The translations under genes and the position numbers were made by a program. The notes below the pieces were generated by a model that had not been told where the DNA came from, did not search any database, and was given only the letters and a program-made list of their open reading frames with translations. A stretch of 64,000 nt of DNA from Rosa chinensis. Taxonomy: Eukaryota > Streptophyta > Magnoliopsida > Rosales > Rosaceae. This document shows positions 61,996-64,000 of this stretch, one piece after another. The DNA lies in contig NC_037092.1 of the NCBI RefSeq assembly GCF_002994745.2, positions 74,496,324-74,560,323 on the forward strand, read 5' to 3'. How positions within the stretch are numbered: the first letter of the stretch is position 1; each line of letters opens with the position of its first letter.

Positions 61996-64000
61996 ATGGC
62001 TCCTCGTGTTGTTGCTACTCTTGCTCTTACTCATTCTGATGTGCACTCGCTTTTGAGTGTGATCACTATTCATCTTGGAGAAAGAAACTTCATCAAATGG
62101 AGTTTTTAGTTTGAGTCCACTCTTGCTGGCAATGGTCTCTTTGGTTATTATGATGGCACTGAGGTGGCACCACCCCGTTATGCACTTACAACTGAAGGCG
62201 AGGTTACTAGTGAAGAAACTGCAGCATATAAGGCGTGGAAGCAAACTGATATGGCCTTGTTGAGTCTGCTCATGGCTACACTGAATGAAGACATTGTGGA
62301 TGTGATTGTTGGCTGCAAAACCTCTAGACAAGCATGGCTTGCCCTTCAAGAACAGTTTTCTGCTGTATCTAGAGTGAGCATCATGCAACTCAAAACTGAG
62401 TTACAAACCCTTCGAAAAGGTGGTGAATCTATTGAGAAGTACTTACAACGAGTGAAGAGTGCTCGTGATCAACTTTTATCTGCAGGAGTTACTATCCCTG
62501 ATGAGGATGTGATCATTGTTATCTTGAATGGACTACCTGAAGAATATTCCACAGTTAGGACTGTGATTGAAGGAAGAGAGACACCTATTACTCTTCGAGA
62601 CTTGAGGTCTCAATTACTCTCTGCAGAAAGGCGTATTGAAGGAAGCTTTTCTCTTCACTCAAACATGAGTGCTATGGTTGCCAGAGGAGATGGTACAAGG
62701 AATGGAGAGAGAAATGGTGAAAATAGAGGATGGAGTCTCAAAGATGACAGTAAAGCTAAGGATGGCAAACAAAGTGGTGGGAGTGTTGAATGTCCAGTGT
62801 GCGGGAAGAGAGGCCATACTGTAGACACATGCTTTCGTGTTCACAAGTGTCAGATTTGTGGCAAACATGGACATCTCACAAGTACTTGTTATCAAAATCC
62901 TGACTATAAGGGCCAGCAAGTTCCCCAGAATAGGCCATCTAGCAATGGACTAGCACCTGAATGTCAAATCTGCTCCAAGAAAGGCCATACTGCTGCCAAC
63001 TGTTTCTACAGAACAGATGTACCTGCTGGTCATCCATCCTTGTCCATTCCCACTTGTCAAATCTGTGGATTAAAGGGACATGTTGCTTTAAACTGTACTC
63101 ATAGAGCTAATTTTGCCTATCAAGGGTCTGAGCCACCGGCATCTCTTACTGCTCTAACTGCTCAGTCTTCTGGAGGCTACAATTGTGGTTTTCCACAACC
63201 TCAGGGTGGCTATCAGGGTGAATACCTTGTACCTAATGGAGCATCCAACTCAAGTTTCCCTGGTGGCTTTCATCCAAGCAGTGGTGCATCAACATCTTCT
63301 TCTGGATACTCCATGAATCAGTCTGGTGCATCTGCTTCATCTACTGCTCATGTCAACAATGATGTGTGGATAGGAGACTCTGGTGCTACACATCATATGA
63401 CTTCTGATCTTCGAAATCTCACAATTGCTCAGCCATATACATCTAACAACAAAATCACCATTGGTAATGGTACAGGTTTGCATATAGCACATACTGGTTC
63501 CAGCTATATTAAACCTGATGATCATATCTTGAAACTTAATCAAGTGTTACATGTTCCTAATCTAGCCATGAATCTGCTGTCCTTTACAAAACTGTGTCGA
63601 GATAACAGTTGCTTTATCACACTTGATGAAACTGATATTGCTGTGCAGGATAAGGCATCCAAAACTGTTCTCTACCAAGGAAAGAGCAGTGAGGAAGGTC
63701 TTTTCCTCTTCAAGACACCATCTGTTGCTTCAAGAAATGAGTTGTCTCATACTGCCTTTGTGAGCTCCTCTATTCCCTATCCAGTTTGGCATCAACGGTT
63801 AGGTCACCCTACTCAACCTGTAATGTCAAAAATGTTAGCTTGTTCTCAAATAAAGTTGCCTAGTTCAACTTCTAGTCATGTCTGTACCTACTGCTTAGAA
63901 GGCAAGATGCATAGATTACCTTTTCCTGCCTCAATTTCCAAGAGTCTTCTTCCTTTTCATAAGATACATTCTGATGTGTGGGGACCTGCTCCTTGCCTCT
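61996..64000 (+). pseudogene. gag-pol: Copia Gag-Pol with one in-frame stop (partial)
   Basis: From the ATG at 61996 the frame is open to the window end except for one TAG at 62107-62109, 38 codons in. The UBN2-type Gag runs to about 62700 (LQTLRKGGESIEKYLQRVK). Four CCHC zinc knuckles follow at 62791-62832, 62848-62889, 62962-63003 and 63055-63096; most Copia Gags have one. The protease motif WIGDSGATHHM has its Asp at 63376. The GAG-pre-integrase region follows (LHVPNLAMNLLSF), with the WHQRLGHP and CTYCLEGK pair forming the HHCC finger. Integrase begins at IHSDVWGPAP and is cut by the edge. The single stop means Gag could not be made from this ATG without readthrough; a later Met might be used. 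The rest looks young. Confidence 0.85.

Larger units (their letters stand above)
61111..64000 (+). mobile_element. Second Copia retrotransposon, runs off right edge
   Basis: A candidate 5' LTR (61111-61396) is followed by an initiator-Met PBS, a 590-bp leader and a gag-pol frame to the window end. The order Gag, protease, integrase is that of Copia. The 3' half and the second LTR are outside, so the LTR limits and any duplication cannot be confirmed. Confidence 0.85.

Overview
The window is nuclear DNA from a flowering plant. Host genes carry GT-AG introns, the families are plant-typical (laccase with a miR397-type site, DIVARICATA-type MYB, plant GH3 beta-glucosidase, plant USP-like protein), and plant LTR retrotransposons fill much of the sequence. 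A eudicot is likely; Rosaceae is only a guess from overall resemblance.

Layout. 1-13269: a tandem array of a gag-only (TR-GAG type) LTR retrotransposon on the minus strand. One complete copy (2626-13269) has two 3.6 kb LTRs, PBS and PPT. A second internal region with an intact gag (1-2625) shares the LTR at 2626-6213. A ~68-bp element occurs five times per unit and shows paired substitutions in its stems, which suggests a conserved RNA fold. 13270-22262: a degenerate Copia element on the minus strand (13665-21050, TSD TAAAA), flanked by GA/CT microsatellites and hAT-like sequence. 23046-25627: a 2.58 kb solo LTR with TSD ACTCA, probably from a Tekay/Del-type chromovirus.

Host genes: a USP-like gene (26035-26885, +), a laccase of the lignin clade (31292-34558, +), a DIVARICATA-like MYB (43828-44938, +), a GH3 beta-glucosidase (48777-52931, -), and a large membrane-anchored protein of unknown function with an expanded 21-residue repeat (54112-60250, -). 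A second Copia element on the plus strand starts near 61111 and runs off the right edge; its Gag has four CCHC zinc knuckles and one in-frame stop.

The intergenic DNA holds a PIF/Harbinger MITE (34864-35167, TSD TAA), a short LINE-like insertion with a 15-bp TSD (41593-42733), two other MITE-like inverted repeats and a perfect 13-bp inverted repeat. The host genes do not form an operon or an obvious pathway cluster, although laccase (lignin) and GH3 (cell-wall glucan) both relate to the wall. Many differences between the duplicated gag units are homopolymer length changes, so some apparent frameshifts may be sequencing errors.
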